Source: Hirschia sp964351655
GTDB taxonomy: Bacteria > Pseudomonadota > Alphaproteobacteria > Caulobacterales > Hyphomonadaceae
Length of the DNA stretch: 64,000 nucleotides
Reading direction: 5' to 3'
Assembly: GCA_964351655.1 (NCBI GenBank)
Contig: CAYGPD010000006.1
Location: forward strand, 44,079 to 108,078
The notes beneath the pieces are model-generated. The model did not search any database. It saw nothing but the letters and a program-made list of their open reading frames with translations, and had not been told where the DNA came from. Below, piece by piece: positions 17,544 through 27,489 of the stretch (within the stretch, counting starts at the first letter, position 1; each line of letters starts with the position of its first letter). The position numbers and the translations under genes were made by a program.

Positions 17544-17580
17544 CAAAAAAATGGCTTACCCTTTGTAAAAGGTAAGCCAT
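17544..17580 (-). terminator. Terminator of the alginate operon
   Basis: The perfect 10-bp arms ATGGCTTACC (17551-17560) and GGTAAGCCAT (17571-17580) enclose a 10-base loop. On the minus strand the stem is followed by a U-run (AAAAAAA at 17545-17551 of the plus strand). It ends transcription of the SDR at 17614. A weaker stem at about 17460-17497 may serve the kinase. Confidence 0.75.
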
Positions 17581-17613
17581 CAAGTCAGGACGTACGGGTA
17601 GAAAATTTAAAGC

Positions 17614-18366
17614 TTACGAGAAGGCAAGTCCGCCGTTCACGTCTAGGTTCACACCGTTGACGAAAGAAGCTTCGTCTGATGCAAGATAAGCCACAACATC
17701 AGCAACTTCGTCTGGGTGACCTTCACGGCCAAGTGCTGTCATTCCAGCAAGCTTCGCGCGAACTTCATCTTTAGAGAATGTGTCGTGGAATGTTGTAGAG
17801 ATAAGACCTGGGTCAAGTGCGTTTACACGGATACCTTTTGGACCAAGTTCTTTAGCCATTGAACGTGTAAATGTCATAACAGCACCTTTAGAAGCTGCAT
17901 ATGCCCATGAACCGCCGCCGCCGCCATCACGAGCAGCTTGAGATGCAAAGTTCACAATTGAACCACCTTTTGGCATGTGTGGCGCAACCGCTTGAGTTGT
18001 TAAGAAAGTGGAGTTGAAGTTCAAGCGCATTACAAGGTTGACGAAATCTTCGTCCATTTCAGCCAATTGCTTACGTGCAACAAGACCACCCACAACGTTT
18101 ACAAGTGTGTGAATTTCCTTACCAAAAGCAGCCTGTGTTTTTGCAACAAGATCAGCCACATCCGCAGCTTTTGTCATGTCACCTTGAACAAGGATTGCTT
18201 CACCACCAACTGCTTTAACGGCTTCTAGTGTTGCATTACCATCAGCTTCGCTGTCGTAATAGTTGATTGCAACTTTAGCGCCTTCTTTCGCCAACTTGAC
18301 CGAAACACTACGACCAATGTCACGTGCTCCACCAGAAACGATCGCTACTTTATTTTTAAGTCTCAT
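17614..18366 (-). CDS. SDR oxidoreductase, candidate DEH reductase of alginate catabolism
   Basis: A 250-residue short-chain dehydrogenase with SGGARDIGRSV as the cofactor loop, NVVGG in the NNAG position, the active-site Ser in NFASQA and YAASKGA, and a C-terminal ASFVNGVNLDVNGG. The Ser-Gly-Gly plus basic residue pattern in the nucleotide loop suggests NADPH preference. In alginate-degrading bacteria an SDR reduces 4-deoxy-L-erythro-5-hexoseulose uronate (DEH), the product of exolytic lyases, to 2-keto-3-deoxygluconate. This gene is last in the run PL6-PL17-ExuT-SDR and faces the kdgK gene, which would take that product. The glycine-rich GGGGGS stretch before the catalytic Tyr is unusual. 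DEH reductase is the likely role. Confidence 0.82.
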   Translation of the reverse strand: MRLKNKVAIVSGGARDIGRSVSVKLAKEGAKVAINYYDSEADGNATLEAVKAVGGEAILVQGDMTKAADVADLVAKTQAAFGKEIHTLVNVVGGLVARKQLAEMDEDFVNLVMRLNFNSTFLTTQAVAPHMPKGGSIVNFASQAARDGGGGGSWAYAASKGAVMTFTRSMAKELGPKGIRVNALDPGLISTTFHDTFSKDEVRAKLAGMTALGREGHPDEVADVVAYLASDEASFVNGVNLDVNGGLAFS

Positions 18367-18420
18367 AATAAGGAGTCCTTTGATATTGAGATTTATTTGA
18401 AGAATTGAAAAACAGATTTT

Positions 18421-19731
18421 TTAGGAAGCTTTAGTTTCCGCTTCTAGAGGTTCAATTTTACCGCATAGAAACCAGACACTTGCCATACTAAGAATTGCTA
18501 GAGCCGCACCGATCAAGAATGCAGGCGCATAGTTACCACCTTGCGTCAGCCACGGCACTAGATATGTCAGAGCTGCAGCTCCAAGCTTTGCGGCTGTTCC
18601 CGCATAGCCCGCCAATGAACCAACAGACTTACCACCATAAAAGTCACTTGGAAGCGTTTGAATGTTTCCAATTGCTGTTTGGAAGCCAAACAGGATCACA
18701 GCCATTAATAACACTGCGAGCACGGGTGTTGATGCGACAGACATTGCCAAAAGTGCTGGCAGCATCATCACTCCACCTATGGTAATTGTGAGCTTACGAG
18801 TTGCGTTTACAGTCCAACCGGAAGCAAGGCGGTTTTGAGCAAGCAAGCCACCAAACCACGCTCCGAACATAGCCCCTACATAGGGAACCCACGCATATAA
18901 GCCTATTTCTTTTACGTTGAACCCGAAACTTTCACTTAGATAGATTGGGATCCAAAACACAAACAACCACCAAATAGGGTCAATAAAAGCCGCAGCAAGG
19001 ATCGCACCCCAACTTTGTTTACGTGTCAGCATTTGTGCTGTTGTTGGATTGTATCCCTCAGTACGAACTACTTCTTTTGTATTCGTGTCATCACGCTGAC
19101 CAGTTAGAATAAACTCTCGTTCAGCAGGTGTAATCCAAGGGTGTGTTTCCGGATCAGATTTCATCAAAATCCACCAAGGAACCAACCAAACCAATCCTAC
19201 AAGTCCAACAAGGATAAAAATGGCGTGCCAGCTAAAATGCACAGATAAAAAGGCAATAATAAGTGGTGAAACGATACCACCAATAGCAGCACCCGAATTA
19301 AAGATACCTTGCGCCAGAGCACGCTCTTGAACTGGGAACCATTCTGCATTTGCTTTTGTCGCACCAGGCCAGTTACCAGCTTCAGCAACACCCAGAATAC
19401 CACGGAACAAGCTGAAGGTAAGCACACTGTTAGCAACGGCATGCAAGGCGGTGGCCAGTGACCATACACCAATAGACATCACGAACCCCAGACGGGTACC
19501 TACCCAATCAAAGAGCTTTCCGAAAATCGTTTGCCCAAGCGCGTATGAAAACACAAACACAACTGAGATCGTTGCATAATACTGCTTTGTTTCATCGGCA
19601 CTTTTATCTGGCCAAATTTCTGTAGCCATATCTGGCCAGAGATACCCTAATGTCCCTCGGTCAATATAGTTGATAATCGTCGCTATCGCGACGAGGCCAA
19701 CGACCCACCAACGTAATCCTGCAATTTTCAT
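18421..19731 (-). CDS. MFS hexuronate transporter, ExuT-like (ACS family)
   Basis: A 436-residue, twelve-helix inner-membrane transporter. Helix 1 contains IINYIDRGTLGYLWPDM; helices 4-5 have RGILGVAEAGNWPGATKANAEWFP, the ExuT/GudP-type motif. Position in the operon between the PL17 lyase (36 bp upstream) and the DEH-reductase-like SDR suggests it imports the unsaturated uronate or DEH made by PL17 in the periplasm. It is only distantly related to the two MFS transporters in the galactan modules, so the alginate module has its own transporter. The substrate is inferred from neighbours. Confidence 0.86.
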   Translation of the reverse strand: MKIAGLRWWVVGLVAIATIINYIDRGTLGYLWPDMATEIWPDKSADETKQYYATISVVFVFSYALGQTIFGKLFDWVGTRLGFVMSIGVWSLATALHAVANSVLTFSLFRGILGVAEAGNWPGATKANAEWFPVQERALAQGIFNSGAAIGGIVSPLIIAFLSVHFSWHAIFILVGLVGLVWLVPWWILMKSDPETHPWITPAEREFILTGQRDDTNTKEVVRTEGYNPTTAQMLTRKQSWGAILAAAFIDPIWWLFVFWIPIYLSESFGFNVKEIGLYAWVPYVGAMFGAWFGGLLAQNRLASGWTVNATRKLTITIGGVMMLPALLAMSVASTPVLAVLLMAVILFGFQTAIGNIQTLPSDFYGGKSVGSLAGYAGTAAKLGAAALTYLVPWLTQGGNYAPAFLIGAALAILSMASVWFLCGKIEPLEAETKAS

Positions 19732-19767
19732 AATTTGGTCTCCCCTATGGTTTGGACCGTGGTGGAA

Positions 19768-21939
19768 TTACTGTGTGACATGAATTGCCCCGCTCCACTC
19801 TATTTGCTTGTTATTATGGGTTATTTTGTGCGGAATATCACTTTCTGTGTCGTCTGCAAGGTATATGGAAATCACTTCTCCAGATTCCATTGAAACAGTA
19901 TAAGCCGTTGCTCCATCAAGGATTTCAGTAACTATCTGTTCCACGGACGACCCATCAAAAACAGTTATTTCCTCATCGTTGTCATAGCGTCCATGACTTT
20001 CATACACTGACACGAAACCCGTATTATCTGCGTTCGCACGCAACACGAGCGCTTGTTCTTTACGGAAATTATGGTCAGGATCATTTGCTCCCAATTCCGT
20101 CAAAAACGCCTTATACGGAACGTCAGCAGTAAAAGTCATTGTATAGAATTTGTCATCGATCAACCATGACATATCCTGCATACCTTTAAGCTCTGGTGAC
20201 ACTGCACGTTGCCATAAGTGCTGGTACCCATTGGCTTTTCCAAAAGCCGACATTTGAGTTGTCTCATGATTTAGCGCAAAATTCGTCTCAATAAGCTGGC
20301 CTTTATAATGCACAGGCAGATCATAGACATGCTGCTCTCCGCTCAGACCACGCAATATGTCAATTACATAGGGTGCCTGCCCATTTTCACGAGGAACCAT
20401 TGCAACGACACGCTGAAGATTTACACCTTCATAGGCTGTGTCGACTTCCGCTGCAGCCACTTGCACACCGTTTACATCACCAAATTTAAGTACATCAGGA
20501 CTATATTTCTGAGATACTTTCCAGTCCCCATTGTAGTGACTTTTCTCGTCTACAACCAATGTGTTGTGGGCGATTGTCTGCTTACCCCATGTATTGTTTT
20601 CTGGAAGGTAGCGGCCACCAAATTTGGCTTCTACATTCAAAAAGCGTACAGCGCCATAATCCGCAACCACTTCAGTGCCATTGTCATAATACAAGAGACC
20701 AAGCTTATCAAAATGACCATGCCCCAACCCTTGCGTTGTTGCTTTCATCACAATTGCCGATGCGTCATTTTCAGGACCAGAGCGAAGCACCATCAATGCT
20801 CCCTCATCACCATTTCGGCCATCACGCAACTCTATTGATTTGAATTCAAAAGGTTTTGCTTTTCCAGCAGAAATATCATCCAGCAGCTGACGCCCTTCAC
20901 GCGTAGGCACAACAGCCCCATCTTGCAATTGCACAGCGCCCAATAACGTTGGGTCTTTTGTCAAATCATAAGCTACAGCTAGACCGTATTTCAACTCGAC
21001 TGTATTTAAACCTTTTTCACGGATAGCATCATTAATTGGGAAAAACTTACCAGCATAACTTTGCTGAACAGTCGCACGTATCGCTTTTAGAACAATGCCA
21101 TCTCGGTATTCGAATATTTTACGCTCAGGTTCATTCTTTTCAATCGCTTGAGAAAACAACACAAACGGCATCAATGCATACCGTTGATAGTATGGACCTT
21201 CTGCATAGTAACCATCAGGTGAAAACAACATATCAAGCTGTTTCAAAAAGCCGGCTTCGCCATTTTGTTTCAATCCAAGTAGCGATTGTTCAACGCGATT
21301 TTGCTGATCCAAAACATAACCAGTCATACCCACGGCAGCCGCTGCCCATGTACCGTGATTATGAATGCGGTCAAATGTTTGCGGTGAACCAACAGACAAG
21401 AAATCAGCCATTGGGTTTAGCACACCAGCTTCAATTTTTTCTCGCGCTTCCGGACTTAGATCATCCCTGAATGTTTCATACCCTTGAATGACATATACAA
21501 GCCAAACTGCCTCATTTAGCCCCTGCCAGAACAACTGCCCTGCTGTTTCCGGCTTATGTTCCGGATGCAAGCCTAAAGTTGGATATAATTCGGCATAATC
21601 CAGTAGAATATCACGTGCGAAATCTTTGTATTTTGTATCCCCAGTCACCGCATATAGCATTCCAGCTTCATAAATTATTTTGCCGTTTTGCTTGTGCTGC
21701 TCATGAGTGTACCCACCACCAGCATCTGTTGGGATTGGCACTGGAACTTTTGTCTTTATCTGCGCATCAATACTGCTTGCTAACGCGCGCATTTGTATAT
21801 CAAAAGTAGATTCAGATTTATTAGAAACAGTAGACTTTTCAGATGCTTCCATCGCTTTCGTGCAGGACGCCCCCATTACGAGGAGGAGACCAGCAACACC
21901 AGCTTTAAGCCATGCATTTTTTGAGGAAGAGTAAGTCAT
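19768..21939 (-). CDS. PL17 family oligoalginate lyase, lipoprotein
   Basis: A 723-residue secreted lyase. The signal ends in a lipobox (LLVMGASC). An alpha/alpha toroid (about 70-360) carries the Asn-His pair in RIHNHGTWAAAAVG and the Tyr in DGYYAEGPYYQRY, and the heparinase II/III-type beta-sandwich (about 380-720) carries GLGHGHFDKLG, with the His used in PL17 catalysis. PL17 enzymes release unsaturated monouronate exolytically from alginate oligomers, which opens to DEH. The start codon overlaps the stop of the PL6 gene by one base (TAATG), indicating coupled translation. The set PL6 (endo), PL17 (exo), ExuT, SDR is a compact alginate pathway. Assignment is well supported. Confidence 0.88.
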   Translation of the reverse strand: MTYSSSKNAWLKAGVAGLLLVMGASCTKAMEASEKSTVSNKSESTFDIQMRALASSIDAQIKTKVPVPIPTDAGGGYTHEQHKQNGKIIYEAGMLYAVTGDTKYKDFARDILLDYAELYPTLGLHPEHKPETAGQLFWQGLNEAVWLVYVIQGYETFRDDLSPEAREKIEAGVLNPMADFLSVGSPQTFDRIHNHGTWAAAAVGMTGYVLDQQNRVEQSLLGLKQNGEAGFLKQLDMLFSPDGYYAEGPYYQRYALMPFVLFSQAIEKNEPERKIFEYRDGIVLKAIRATVQQSYAGKFFPINDAIREKGLNTVELKYGLAVAYDLTKDPTLLGAVQLQDGAVVPTREGRQLLDDISAGKAKPFEFKSIELRDGRNGDEGALMVLRSGPENDASAIVMKATTQGLGHGHFDKLGLLYYDNGTEVVADYGAVRFLNVEAKFGGRYLPENNTWGKQTIAHNTLVVDEKSHYNGDWKVSQKYSPDVLKFGDVNGVQVAAAEVDTAYEGVNLQRVVAMVPRENGQAPYVIDILRGLSGEQHVYDLPVHYKGQLIETNFALNHETTQMSAFGKANGYQHLWQRAVSPELKGMQDMSWLIDDKFYTMTFTADVPYKAFLTELGANDPDHNFRKEQALVLRANADNTGFVSVYESHGRYDNDEEITVFDGSSVEQIVTEILDGATAYTVSMESGEVISIYLADDTESDIPHKITHNNKQIEWSGAIHVTQ

Positions 21940-24140
21940 TACTTGCGTAAATCCTCAACTTTTAAGATAGTTTCGCTATCGTGCCCTACCCATGCATTAC
22001 CGCTGAGGTGCGGCTGAGGCTTACCTGTCGTAATCGTGAATAGCGCCTGCTCTCCATCTGCTATGGTGTTGTTTTCGAGCGTCAGCACTTGAATACCATG
22101 CAAGTTTAAAGCTGGCTCACTGCCACTTCCTACACCCTCAAAACGCGACGCTTTCACCAAAACCGCAGGCCCAAATGTACTTTCATCTGTTCCGCCGCGG
22201 TACACATCGACAGCAGATCCACGGATATTTTTAAAGGTGCTATTTTCAATCTCGAGCAGGTCGACATTGTACATACCGTAATCATCAGTTTCGCCATCAA
22301 GCTTAATGACAGAACCTGAAATATCAACGAAGGTAGAATCTGAGATACTGATCTTGTGGAAGAGAGTTCCTTTTGCAGCACTTATAATCGAGAAACTACG
22401 GTTCACTACAAAATCGGAAAAATTAGACTTTGAGATTTCGAGCAAATGATTGCTCCCACCACCAACAGCCGTTGTTGAAATAAAACTATTCCCAACATTG
22501 TCCGGCGCGCCAGTACCGACGACATTTACTCCTTCAAGCTTCAAACTACCATGCCCCGAAAGAACAAACATATTTGCACGCTCAAATGAGAGATTTACCT
22601 TACCTTCAGCACCCGCCTTCGCAGCAATTGTGATAGGTTTACGCAAATTGATGATTGTCGCCTCATTATAGTCACCGGCACCCAACAACAAACGATCCCC
22701 AGACTTAGCATCTCTAATGGCATCAGACAGTGCGTTCTCACCCGCAACAACAGAAATGTCCTGCCCCCCATCAAAAGGAGATTTTGTCTCTGCTTTAGGG
22801 TACCAAGTCACACCAGTCTCGTCTCGCGAGACACCAAAACTCTCCGCGGCTACCTTCTGGCTGAGGTCAGATACGACCTCAAATCCAGAAGATATCGCCT
22901 CGGGAGGAGCTGTATTTGTTTTATTTTCACTGAAAGCGATACCGCTCATATCGTCATGTAAAGTGATGGGGGTCTCTGGACCGGCACCAACAATGACGTT
23001 GTTTTTAAACACTGAATTTATCGGAACAGCAGAACGCTCCGCGTCACTACCTTCGCCCAATTCTATCGCAGTGATATTTTCAAAAACATTGCCTTCAATG
23101 ACAGCATTTTTGACCTGATGGTAGCGGTTGATAGGTGAATTTGGCACACCATTCATTACAACGAGAGCACCTGAAAAACGTTCACCTTTCAGATTTTTAA
23201 ACACGTTATTACGAATGGTTTGATCACCATTTATAACACGCACGCCGCCTGTGTATGGCTCGCCATTTCCATCAAACAAGTTGTTTTCTATAACATTTCC
23301 ATTCCCGTGGCGAAGCGTGAGTGTGCCGCGTGATTCAAAGAATGTATTGTTACGGAAAGTATTCCCACCTGATTTGTTCGAAAGAATTTCAACTTCACCA
23401 GAACAACGATCAAAGTAGTTATACTCCACAAATGTATTGGAGTTCGTCAACGAATAGTGACTGGTCCCGATACGGAAGGTCTCCCCCCCATTGGACCCAA
23501 GTACAGGGCGAGGACCAAAATAATTGTGATGGATGTGGTGGTTATTTTCTTGGCTTTCCACTGTATTCAAGCGCACGACCATTGTCGGCCCAGAATTTAA
23601 CTTTCCAGAGAGGTGGCTGTGATCAAATTCGTTATTCTTTCCGTACATCATAACCCATGTGTCACGCTGCGTACGGTCTGGATTTGAGTAATTCTCGATA
23701 ACTATGTTTGTGACACGGGTGTTGTAAGCAAGAGTGTTGCTATCTTTACGAAAACTGATCACTTCATTGCGAGGCGTATACCCGTCCTTAAAAACAAGCC
23801 CTGAAACGATCAAATGCTTGCCTGCCAAACGCAGACTAGACTGACCAGAAAATATTGCCCCGCCAGGCGTTTCGCTTGTCAACAGAATAGGATGCTCTGC
23901 AGTACCCTCCCCCTCAAATACTGCATCAAAATCAAGCCACACACCATCCGCAAGCACAATAGTGTCACCCGCAGTTGCCTCTTTTACAACCTTATTGAAT
24001 TCATCTTGAGTACGTACAATTTTTCCCTCAACAGCCTGGGACGATGCATCCACTTGCTCAGTAGGAGTGCTTGGCTGAGGAACCGCACACGCTGAAAGCC
24101 CCGCAACGCCCACAGCTAAAAATATAGCGCTAACCTTCAT
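21939..24140 (-). CDS. PL6 family alginate lyase with two beta-helix domains, lipoprotein
   Basis: A 733-residue secreted lyase with a lipobox (VGVAGLSACAVP, Cys18). Residues about 40-440 are the chondroitinase-B/PL6 parallel beta-helix. The catalytic Lys256 (EILSNKSGGN) and Arg277 (TLTLRHGN) and calcium-ligand glutamates near 249-251 are visible. Residues about 465-733 form a second beta-helix, the two-domain architecture known from the PL6 enzyme AlyGC. PL6 enzymes cleave poly-M, poly-G or mixed alginate by beta-elimination. It is the first gene of the minus-strand alginate operon and diverges from the TonB receptor at 24446. Family is clear; uronate-block specificity is not readable. Confidence 0.9.
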   Translation of the reverse strand: MKVSAIFLAVGVAGLSACAVPQPSTPTEQVDASSQAVEGKIVRTQDEFNKVVKEATAGDTIVLADGVWLDFDAVFEGEGTAEHPILLTSETPGGAIFSGQSSLRLAGKHLIVSGLVFKDGYTPRNEVISFRKDSNTLAYNTRVTNIVIENYSNPDRTQRDTWVMMYGKNNEFDHSHLSGKLNSGPTMVVRLNTVESQENNHHIHHNYFGPRPVLGSNGGETFRIGTSHYSLTNSNTFVEYNYFDRCSGEVEILSNKSGGNTFRNNTFFESRGTLTLRHGNGNVIENNLFDGNGEPYTGGVRVINGDQTIRNNVFKNLKGERFSGALVVMNGVPNSPINRYHQVKNAVIEGNVFENITAIELGEGSDAERSAVPINSVFKNNVIVGAGPETPITLHDDMSGIAFSENKTNTAPPEAISSGFEVVSDLSQKVAAESFGVSRDETGVTWYPKAETKSPFDGGQDISVVAGENALSDAIRDAKSGDRLLLGAGDYNEATIINLRKPITIAAKAGAEGKVNLSFERANMFVLSGHGSLKLEGVNVVGTGAPDNVGNSFISTTAVGGGSNHLLEISKSNFSDFVVNRSFSIISAAKGTLFHKISISDSTFVDISGSVIKLDGETDDYGMYNVDLLEIENSTFKNIRGSAVDVYRGGTDESTFGPAVLVKASRFEGVGSGSEPALNLHGIQVLTLENNTIADGEQALFTITTGKPQPHLSGNAWVGHDSETILKVEDLRK

Positions 24141-24445
24141 ATCGTCCTCCCGTCCTATTTAACGTCTTTTGTTTTGCCGCATACTTATCTTCCCCAGCCT
24201 ATCTGTCAACCAATTTAGCATACCAATTTTTGCAATTACCCATATTACAGCGAAACAAGCCAAGAAAACCACACAAAATTGTGATCATTATGTCACACAA
24301 TATGATTAGATGTGACCAAATTCCCTCATTTTTCCACAAAAGGTTTGCCAGATTGGTTGACACAGAGGTCTCAGCCTTCATGTTGTCGGCCAAGCAATAA
24401 ATATAAATAATGTCAAAAAATAAGATCTTTGGGAGAGATCACACT
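24141..24445. other. Divergent control region of the alginate operon and its TonB receptor
   Basis: About 305 bp with no gene. It holds the AAATTGG repeat element at 24210-24229 and, at 24278-24301, an inverted repeat ATTGTG...CACAAT with TGTGA-N8-TCACA at its core. Promoters for both directions must lie here. GGGAGAG at 24431-24437 is the ribosome-binding site that decides the receptor start at 24446. Confidence 0.55.
24210..24229 (-). promoter_or_regulatory. Operator candidate with repeated AAATTGG, shared with the 27524 site
   Basis: Read on the minus strand the element is AAATTGGTATGCTAAATTGG, with two AAATTGG copies. The 10-mer AAATTGGTAT occurs again at 27524-27533 ahead of the second GntR gene. 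Both flank the alginate receptor, so this is a candidate operator for that regulator. Confidence 0.4.
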
Positions 24446-27400
24446 ATGAAAAAACTCAATAAAGCCACGTCTGTAGCCACAGCAAAAAGAGCACGCCTTA
24501 TAAAAATGGCACTCTTAGGGTCGGCTGCTCTGACATTTAGCGCTCCAACTTTCGCACAAGAACAAGGTACTCAAGAAGCATCTGAAGACGCACGCAAATT
24601 AGATACAATTGTTGTCACTGGTTCACGGGCCACAATTCAGAACACAATCGATCTAAAAAGAACCAACTCCAGTATTGTTGACGGTCTTTCTGCCAAAGAC
24701 ATTGGTGACCTACCTGCCCTATCAATCGGTGAAGCACTTGAATCTATCACGGGTGCCGCTTCGCACCGTGAAAACGGTGGTGCAACTGAAATTTCTATTC
24801 GTGGACTTGGACCATTCCTAAGTTCCACAACTTTTAACGGTCGTGTTGCGACAAACGGTACCGGTGACCGTTCTGTGAACTTTTCTCAGTTCCCGTCAGA
24901 GCTTATGAACAAGCTTGCAATCTACAAAACTCAAGACGCCAGCCTTATTGAAGGCGGTGTTGCAGGTCTTATCGCTTTGGAGACACTCAAGCCACTAGAC
25001 TACAACCAACGCCGCTTCCAGTTCGATCTCACAGGAAACTACAACCCTGATCAACAAAACATAGACAACACAATGGCGGGAGACTTAGGATCTCGCTTCA
25101 CTGCAAGCTATGTTGACCAATTAGACCTTGCCGAAATGGGACGTCTTGGTTTCTCCATCGGTGGTCAAATAAGTGACATTTCGCAACCTGAGCAAGAAAT
25201 GCGCTCATCTAGCCCATCAGGCACATCTCTATTTGCCTGTATCGCTGATGCTTCAGACCCAGATTCACGTGGATATGCAGCTAGCAGCTCTGGCGACTGT
25301 GAAGACCAAGGCCCGAACTCAAGCAACAATGATGGCTACAACACGACAATCGACCCAAACACAGGTCTGGCGGTTGACGATGGTATCGATTATGCGTGGG
25401 CTGGTTCTTCTCGCGGATATCGTCAAAATGACACGAATGACAAGAGAGACTCCCTCTTCACAGCTTTGCAATGGCAGCCGAATGACCGCCTCGACATCAA
25501 CGCAGATGTTCAATGGTCAAAGCGTACTCAACTTGAAGACCGCCACGACTTAAACTTCTCCAACATGAAGCGCAGTGTATCGGGCGACACACTCGACAGC
25601 CTCATTTTCCAAGAGAATGGTGTCGTTCAATCCATCACAACACAGTCTGACATTGAGTCTAACGGTGAAATTTTTGAACGGACTGAAGAATATTTAGGTT
25701 ACGGAATTAACGCGAGTTTTGATGTCACAGATAAATTGACTGTTTCTGCTGACTATTCCCTATCTGAAACGACAAGAGATGAACTTCAAGTGTCACTTCG
25801 CGTTTCAAGCCAAGGTGGACCCGGTAGTGGTGGACGTGAAAATGTCAGCTGGACGCGCGATAGCGATGGCTTTGTCAACTTCACAGTGCAAGATTTTGAC
25901 GTAAACGACATCACTAACTACACAGATGGTGTACGTGCACGTATCGACCGCGATGCTGAGCGCACAAACACAGTTGAAGCACTTCGTCTTGATGCTGAAT
26001 ACGACCTCAACATGGGGCCTATTACAACAATCGAAACAGGTATACGTTTATCCGACCTTGAATATATTAGTTTTGCGGGTCAACGTAATGAAATTACGAC
26101 TGGCGATTTAGACTCTGACAGCATCCCTTGCGCAACAAATTTTGCTGAAAGCGGCTTCTTAACAAGTGCATCTGGTGCGCTAGTTACGCAGATTGATGGT
26201 GATGGAAACGTCGTAAACACATCAAACAGCTGGGGTGTATTCGACAACCAATGTCTATTAAACTACATTCTAACTGAAGAAGGCGAAGGCCCACTTGCCT
26301 ATCCTGATAGCGATCCAGCCGCGCTCGGTAACATCAATGTATTAGAAACAACATTAGCCAGCTATATTATGGCCAGCTATGATACATCACTTGCCGGCAA
26401 ACCATTAACTGGTAACTTTGGTGTCCGCATGGTGGATACAAAAGTGAAGTCACTTGGAAACCGGACACCTGTCGTCACAGTGGTAGACCCCGTTACTGGT
26501 ACACTTTCACTTGATACAGATGGTGATGCTGTCGTTCTTTATGGTAAGGGTGAATATACTGAGTACTTGCCAAGCTTCAACGCAACACTTGAGCTTCGTG
26601 ACGACATTCTGCTTCGTGCAGGTCTATTCCGCGGTATGTCCCGTGCAGACCCTGGAAACATGAGTTTTGACCGTGACTTCAACGAAAACAACGAAGAAGA
26701 TGCGCCAACAACTCTTGAAGAGCTAGTCTCTGTTGAAGGTACAGGTAACCCGAACTTCCAACCGCTTATGTCTTGGAACTATGACTTGGCATTAGAATGG
26801 TATCCTAACGATGACTCAATCCTAGCTGCGAGTGTCTACTATAAAGATTTCACAGGTGGATTTGAAAACTCAACAGTTCTCGAAGACTTTGTCATCGACG
26901 GCCAATCTGTAACCCTACCTGTAAGTGTGTCGGCGACTAACGAAGACACATCTGCCCTATACGGTATCGAGCTAACAGCATCACACAACTTTTCATACCT
27001 ACCAGGTTTGTTGAGTGGTTTGGGTGCCAAAGTAAGCTTGAACCTCGCAGAATCTGACTTTGAATTTGAAGACAGTCTTTATGGTGACCTTGGTTACCGG
27101 GATGCTGATGGAAACTTCGTGCAAACGAATGTTGGTATTCTTGAGCCAGGCAACGTACCGGGCTTCTCAGACACAGTCTTCTCTGGTCAGGTTTACTACC
27201 AAAAAGGTAAATTCGACAGCTCCATTATCTATAAATACCGCAGTGAGTATTTCCAGCCATACACAAGCAACGGAACTCGCCTGCGTTATGTTGGAGACGT
27301 CGGGGTATGGGAAGCACGTGCTTCTTATGACCTAACTGACAACTTCTCTTTAAACGTATCAGCAATCAATTTGTTTGATGCTCCAAAAGAACAGTACTTC

Positions 27401-27475
27401 TTCACAAGCGACAATTTAGGTGAAGTAAACTACTATGGCCCACGCGTCTTCTTTGGAATAAAGGGCAAGTTCTAA
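24446..27475 (+). CDS. TonB-dependent outer-membrane receptor, probable alginate-oligomer importer
   Basis: A 1009-residue receptor from the ATG at 24446, which has GGGAGAG at good spacing; an upstream ATG at 24410 would add 12 residues and lacks one. Signal peptide MALLGSAALTFSAPTFA ends near residue 37. A TonB-box-like LDTIVVTGSR follows at 52-61, then the plug (about 70-190, with SIRGLGP) and a long beta-barrel ending in Phe (FFGIKGKF). No STN domain is present, unlike the other two receptors in the window. It lies between the alginate lyase operon and the second FCD GntR gene, so import of alginate oligosaccharides is the natural inference. The ligand is not readable from sequence. Confidence 0.88.
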   Translation: MKKLNKATSVATAKRARLIKMALLGSAALTFSAPTFAQEQGTQEASEDARKLDTIVVTGSRATIQNTIDLKRTNSSIVDGLSAKDIGDLPALSIGEALESITGAASHRENGGATEISIRGLGPFLSSTTFNGRVATNGTGDRSVNFSQFPSELMNKLAIYKTQDASLIEGGVAGLIALETLKPLDYNQRRFQFDLTGNYNPDQQNIDNTMAGDLGSRFTASYVDQLDLAEMGRLGFSIGGQISDISQPEQEMRSSSPSGTSLFACIADASDPDSRGYAASSSGDCEDQGPNSSNNDGYNTTIDPNTGLAVDDGIDYAWAGSSRGYRQNDTNDKRDSLFTALQWQPNDRLDINADVQWSKRTQLEDRHDLNFSNMKRSVSGDTLDSLIFQENGVVQSITTQSDIESNGEIFERTEEYLGYGINASFDVTDKLTVSADYSLSETTRDELQVSLRVSSQGGPGSGGRENVSWTRDSDGFVNFTVQDFDVNDITNYTDGVRARIDRDAERTNTVEALRLDAEYDLNMGPITTIETGIRLSDLEYISFAGQRNEITTGDLDSDSIPCATNFAESGFLTSASGALVTQIDGDGNVVNTSNSWGVFDNQCLLNYILTEEGEGPLAYPDSDPAALGNINVLETTLASYIMASYDTSLAGKPLTGNFGVRMVDTKVKSLGNRTPVVTVVDPVTGTLSLDTDGDAVVLYGKGEYTEYLPSFNATLELRDDILLRAGLFRGMSRADPGNMSFDRDFNENNEEDAPTTLEELVSVEGTGNPNFQPLMSWNYDLALEWYPNDDSILAASVYYKDFTGGFENSTVLEDFVIDGQSVTLPVSVSATNEDTSALYGIELTASHNFSYLPGLLSGLGAKVSLNLAESDFEFEDSLYGDLGYRDADGNFVQTNVGILEPGNVPGFSDTVFSGQVYYQKGKFDSSIIYKYRSEYFQPYTSNGTRLRYVGDVGVWEARASYDLTDNFSLNVSAINLFDAPKEQYFFTSDNLGEVNYYGPRVFFGIKGKF

Positions 27476-27489
27476 AGCTCGATTCCGAA

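Noticed and set aside
24278..24301. CRP-like site TGTGA...TCACA ahead of the alginate receptor
   Set aside because: The half-sites are 8 bases apart, not 6, so a CRP site is not supported; kept only as an inverted repeat in the region description.
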